Source: CBDCUW01 sp965222745 (GTDB taxonomy: Bacteria; Planctomycetota; Planctomycetia; Pirellulales; Pirellulaceae). Taken from it: a stretch of DNA of 64,000 bases. Shown here piece by piece: positions 60,471-64,000 of this stretch. The stretch lies in the NCBI GenBank assembly GCA_965222745.1, contig CBDCUW010000005.1, positions 2,418,001 to 2,482,000 on the forward strand, in the 5' to 3' direction. Under the pieces are notes generated by a model. It was not told the origin of the DNA, searched no databases, and saw nothing but the letters and a program-made list of their open reading frames with translations. Each line of letters starts with the position of its first letter. The first letter of the stretch is position 1. The translations under genes and the position numbers were made by a program.

Positions 60471-61729
60471 CGCTGGACCTCCTCATCGGCCAGCGGTCGA
60501 ACTTCGATCCAAACACCCTGCTGTGCCTCTTCCACGACCACCAGCATGTATTGCCCCAACTTGGCAGCATCTCCGACGCGCGGCAGACGTTCGTTATGCC
60601 GTTGGACAAAGCCCGCCACCGTCGTGATCGACTCGTCCGGTGCGTCCATCCCTAGTCTTTTCGACAGATTGCGAACGCTGACCGAACCCAACACGCGAAA
60701 ATGATCGTGCCCCAAAGGTTGAATCGCCGCTTCCCGAAGCGACTCATCACCGGCGCGACGGGGGTCCAACACACGTCTCAAAATGTCGTCAATCGACAAC
60801 GCACCGACCACTTCACCGAACTCGTCCACCACCGCGGCCACCGATCGCCCCTCCTCGATCAGCTGGTCAAGAACGCGCGACACCAGCGCCGACCAGGGAA
60901 CATAGATCACCGGCTCGGCTGTGCCGCCAATATCATCCATCTGGCTGGGCCGCAACATCCGCACACCGATCGACGCCGTGATCGTTCCATCGGCATCGGT
61001 CACCATCAGGTACCCTCCGGGCGGCGTTCCCTCGGCAATCGCACTCAAATCGTTTGGGACTTCGGTCAGCGACAACCGGCTACGGGGACGCATCAATTCG
61101 CCAACGCGGGTCTCAGCAAATTCGACCAATCCCTGCAACACCTCTTTCTCCCGTTGCAGCAGAGCGGCGTCATCGGTTCCCAGTTCGATCGCCCGTTCGA
61201 TATCGGCCAAATCGATTTCCTGTTCCGGCTCGAACGAAGGCCAAATCAATCGGCCGGCAGCAAGGTTGGCGGTCCGAACCAGCGGCAAAATCGGGGCGAC
61301 CAGCCGTACCGCCAAAGAGAGCGGCGGTCCGACCAACATCGATAGCCGCACCGGCGCCAACACGGCAACGCTTTTGGGCAACATCTCGCTAAAGAAGATA
61401 ATGGTCAGCAGACTGGCAACCGTAAACACGATGGCTGCCGAACGACCAGCCAAAGGATCGCTTTCCAACCTTCCGCCAATGATCGCTGCGATCGCGAAGT
61501 AAAGCATGTTGATCAGCAAGTTCCAAAACAGGATTGCCGACAACAACCGTTCGGGGTCTTTCAACAATCCCGAGGCGATGCGACCGCCCACTCCGGCACG
61601 AGCCAATTGCCGGCGTCCACGTTTTTGAAGCGAAAAAAGAGCGGCCTCGCTGCCGCTGAAAAGCGCGCTAAGAAGAATCAGCACGCCCATCGCCAACAGC
61701 CAAAGCCATGCGTCGCCGATCCAGTTCAA
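60467..61729 (-). CDS. DUF21 - CBS - CorC/HlyC membrane protein (hemolysin C-like)
   Basis: A 420-residue protein. Residues 1-175: DUF21 with four helices (LFSGSEAALFSLQKRGRRQL; FFSEMLPKSVAVLAPVRLS). Residues 190-330: a CBS pair (VGELMRPRSRLSLTEVP, SVAAVVDEFGEVVGALSIDDILRR). Residues 345-420: transporter-associated CorC/HlyC domain (VLGSVSVRNLSKRLGM, TVAGFVQRHNERLPRVGD). Likely Mg/Co-related transport or sensing. The start is a TTG (61729) overlapping the upstream ABC permease stop (TTGA); the end overlaps the next gene by ATGA, so all three are coupled. Confidence 0.9.
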   Translation of the reverse strand: MNWIGDAWLWLLAMGVLILLSALFSGSEAALFSLQKRGRRQLARAGVGGRIASGLLKDPERLLSAILFWNLLINMLYFAIAAIIGGRLESDPLAGRSAAIVFTVASLLTIIFFSEMLPKSVAVLAPVRLSMLVGPPLSLAVRLVAPILPLVRTANLAAGRLIWPSFEPEQEIDLADIERAIELGTDDAALLQREKEVLQGLVEFAETRVGELMRPRSRLSLTEVPNDLSAIAEGTPPGGYLMVTDADGTITASIGVRMLRPSQMDDIGGTAEPVIYVPWSALVSRVLDQLIEEGRSVAAVVDEFGEVVGALSIDDILRRVLDPRRAGDESLREAAIQPLGHDHFRVLGSVSVRNLSKRLGMDAPDESITTVAGFVQRHNERLPRVGDAAKLGQYMLVVVEEAQQGVWIEVRPLADEEVQR

Positions 61730-63495
61730 GCACCGTCTCCACCAGCCCCGCGGTCTCGCTCAAGCGATACGTCAAACTCGCTCAGCGCGGGCACCATCAT
61801 GGCCGCTGTGGTGAACCCGTATCCAACCAGCAGTGGGAACACAACCAACAAGTGGTCTGTTTGAAGCAGGAACTGTGTGATCGCGTAAAAAGTAATCAGC
61901 GGCAGCATGAAGGACGCCGCAAAGATTGCCGAAGAAGGGTTTCGCCAACCCAGCGATGCAAACAGTGCCGCACCTCCGCCCAATATCATCACCAAAAAAG
62001 GTGCCAACTGTAGTTGAAACGCACCTCGAAAACTCACCATGATCGTCATGCAAATCGCGATGCCGACACACAGAAAAAACACCGTTCCTAAACTCGCCAG
62101 CGTCGCCGTTCGGCCAGCCACGTAGTTCAGCCCTGAATGGATTCCCAGCATCGACACAAAGAGGTAAAGCATCGCCGCACCAATGATGGTGTAGCACATG
62201 TTCTCCATCGTCATCACGCCGCTTTGGCCTAAATAAAGGATCAACAACACCGGCAACAGAATCATCTCCTTGGCGACATACAAAACACCCAACAACTTCC
62301 CAAACACGAACTCGCTGGGCCTCAAATCGGTGACCAACAACAGGTCCAGGGCCAGCCCGTCTCGTTCTCCCGTCACCGCATTGACCGCCAAAGCATTGAC
62401 CAACACCAGGCTGATCACGCCCAAAACCGTAAGCGGCAGCGTCACGGCCGGAAGCGCACGACCGATCCTTGCTGCCGGCTCCATCGCCACGCCGCTCTGA
62501 ATCTGGAAATAAACAAAGCCGGCAACCAACAGGAACAACAGTGCAAATGCGACACGAATGACGACCACTTTGCGGCCGTAAGCCCAAGTACGTATCTCTC
62601 TCCACAAAATGGGGTTGGTCCACACAGGCCGCGGCGCACGCACCTTCCAACTCGCTGGCGCCGCTTCCACGTCTGACTCTTCGGACGATTCCGGTTCGGG
62701 AACTTTCAACCGGACTTCTCGCGACGGGTTCCAAACTCGCACTTTCACCACGCCAATCCACAACACCAAACAAGACAGCGCGGCGGTAACGACCACAAAA
62801 ATCGCGACTCCCATCGCTGTTTCTGCCTTCAAACTCGCCATCGGCGAAGCAACGGCAAACAATGCTCCTGAGGGACTGAGTGACAGCCGAAGCGATTCGG
62901 GAAGCGACTCCATCTGCCCCGCCAACTCTCCGACGCAGACGTACATCAACAGCAGCAGCACGGTCAGCGCGATTGCTTGAAACGTTTTCTCGCGCCACAT
63001 TCCGACAACGGTCCCGATCGATCCGGCCAGCAGCACGGTCGCAGCGGTGACGACAAAAACCCCCATCACCTGTCCAGGCGATACACCGCCAAAAAGCGGC
63101 AACGTCAAAAACAACGGCAATCCGCAGACCAGCATGGAAAGGGGGGTCAACAACGTGGCAGACAGTTTTCCAACCACCACCTCGAATCCGCTCAACCGCG
63201 TCAACAACAACAGGATCAACGTGCGACGATCTTTTTCCTGGGCAACACTACTCGCCGCTCCCACGGCAGCCAAACTGCTCAGCACCAACAGCTGCAGCGG
63301 TGCCAAAAGAGTGAACATCCAACCTCCGAAGCGGGCCGCATCCGACGCCGTCGCCATCGACCGCGAACCGTCCAAAACCAGGTACCCAGTCGCCAACAGC
63401 AGGAACAACGAAAGGACGTACACACCCCGCGTCAGATAGGTTTTGGGCCGTTTCGGTACGACGGTCGCCTCTCGGTTGAAAATGGGTCCAAGCAT
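61726..63495 (-). CDS. ABC-2-type transporter permease, duplicated half-modules
   Basis: A 589-residue membrane protein with about twelve hydrophobic segments and no ATPase. It contains the same cytosolic motif twice, an internal duplication: QEKDRRTLILLLLTRLSGFEVVVGKL near residues 87-112 and GERDGLALDLLLVTDLRPSEFVFGKLLG near 385-412. A charged loop lies near 265-300. The ATP-binding partner is not in the window. Start is ATG 63495 (a TTG precedes it in frame). First gene of a coupled run with the two DUF21 proteins. The substrate is unknown. Confidence 0.82.
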   Translation of the reverse strand: MLGPIFNREATVVPKRPKTYLTRGVYVLSLFLLLATGYLVLDGSRSMATASDAARFGGWMFTLLAPLQLLVLSSLAAVGAASSVAQEKDRRTLILLLLTRLSGFEVVVGKLSATLLTPLSMLVCGLPLFLTLPLFGGVSPGQVMGVFVVTAATVLLAGSIGTVVGMWREKTFQAIALTVLLLLMYVCVGELAGQMESLPESLRLSLSPSGALFAVASPMASLKAETAMGVAIFVVVTAALSCLVLWIGVVKVRVWNPSREVRLKVPEPESSEESDVEAAPASWKVRAPRPVWTNPILWREIRTWAYGRKVVVIRVAFALLFLLVAGFVYFQIQSGVAMEPAARIGRALPAVTLPLTVLGVISLVLVNALAVNAVTGERDGLALDLLLVTDLRPSEFVFGKLLGVLYVAKEMILLPVLLILYLGQSGVMTMENMCYTIIGAAMLYLFVSMLGIHSGLNYVAGRTATLASLGTVFFLCVGIAICMTIMVSFRGAFQLQLAPFLVMILGGGAALFASLGWRNPSSAIFAASFMLPLITFYAITQFLLQTDHLLVVFPLLVGYGFTTAAMMVPALSEFDVSLERDRGAGGDGA

Positions 63496-63929
63496 CAAAA
63501 TCGCCGTGTTTCAGCCTCCAAAGGAACAAAGGACTCGCGTCGCAGAAGGTAGGTCGTGTGGATCAGGTCGCCTGCCTGGCAGCCCGAACCACGGTATTTC
63601 GCTCCTGCGGCGTCAGCCTCCTAGCGTAACTCTAATGGTTTGCCTCGGTGCTAGGGACCGGCCCGCGCTGGTTGTGGCCCCCTGGCAATCGTCACAAATG
63701 GCGAAAAGATCAAGATCCGAAGCAGAAACCCGCTGTTCACATCACGATGGAAAGGTCGTCGCAAACACCACCTCCGGTAGCGCACTAGGATAATCATACG
63801 GGGGGTAGTGAGTGCCGAACGACCGCATGCGGCTTCGCACTTTCCAGCCACTGTTGGCAAAAGGGGCGGCCGCGATGAGCCCGGGACCCAAAAAACGATC
63901 GAAGTGACGGACTTTTTGAACGCGGATTT
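63496..63929. other. Intergenic region, nothing recognised
   Basis: Upstream (minus-strand sense) of the ABC permease and before a possible plus-strand gene. Only short frames are present. No repeat of the R1-R3 types and no tRNA or terminator was seen here. Confidence 0.4.
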
Positions 63930-64000
63930 GTGAGCGATTCACCAATGTTGAAACCATCTTATCGGGATACGATCACCGGTTTTCTACACGAAGAAGACGC
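63930..64000 (+). CDS. Possible start of a gene running off the window
   Basis: A frame from GTG 63930 (ATG at 63945) stays open to the right edge (SDSPMLKPSYRDTITGF). Too short to recognise; a real start is possible but unproven. Confidence 0.3.
   Translation, partial: MSDSPMLKPSYRDTITGFLHEED

Noticed and set aside
61772..62998. 408-codon minus-strand frame inside the ABC permease gene
   Set aside because: Alternate frame without membrane segments or motifs; the permease frame is well supported.

Overview
The window looks like chromosomal DNA of a planctomycete, most likely Pirellulaceae (Rhodopirellula-like). This rests on family content: a DUF1080 protein, a TIGR03000 protein, an SHD1-domain protein, an ECF sigma factor beside a zinc-finger Ser/Thr kinase, a DUF1573 exported protein, a secreted PQQ-propeller protein, fused MFS/spermidine-synthase, and HTTM and DUF72 proteins. 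Genes are dense, start codons include many GTG and TTG, Shine-Dalgarno sites are patchy, and ATGA overlaps are frequent. No tRNA, rRNA or CRISPR array was seen. All assignments come from reading motifs; no database search was run.

Layout. 1-7.9 kb: the end of a glycosyltransferase, a TPR protein, a four-gene lipid cluster (E. coli ynbABC-like set plus a PlsC acyltransferase) in two divergent overlapping pairs, a small HExxH-type membrane protein and a small planctomycete protein. 8-12.2 kb: trpA, pgi, gpmI. 12.3-21.1 kb: an HTTM gene pair, a Gly/Ser-rich TIGR03000 protein with a strong terminator, a coupled ppx/gppA - DUF72 - exported PIMT operon, and a bile-acid/Na symporter. 21.1-23.4 kb: a 1.67-kb insertion sequence splits a HAD phosphatase gene. 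23.4-28.4 kb: DUF1080, ilvD, and a three-gene operon of secreted proteins (DUF1573, ten-cysteine, unknown). 28.9-34 kb: a GltS-type symporter and the flagellar run flbD-motA-motB-fliL-fliN-fliO. 34-45.4 kb: SGNH hydrolase, Na/solute symporter, ABC exporter, PQQ-propeller protein, squalene-cyclase-repeat protein, mutM, trpB, UPF0173. 45.4-50 kb: Rieske - ECF sigma - kinase - SHD1/WD40-like signalling cluster. 50-64 kb: TIGR03960 radical SAM protein, CDF transporter, MFS/spermidine-synthase fusion, flgM, a Fur regulator, a TPR lipoprotein, a second small paralogue, two DUF21/CBS proteins and an ABC-2 permease.

Four kinds of intergenic inverted repeats run through the window. The most striking (called R1 here) is a 54-bp head-to-head hairpin pair with conserved loops and compensatory changes in its stems. 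It lies a few bases after stop codons and also within a 198-bp duplication of the 3' end of the spermidine-synthase-like gene.

The best candidates for something poorly described are the R1 repeat family, the ynbABC/PlsC-like lipid module, the DUF1573/ten-cysteine secreted operon, and the exported PIMT translationally coupled to ppx.
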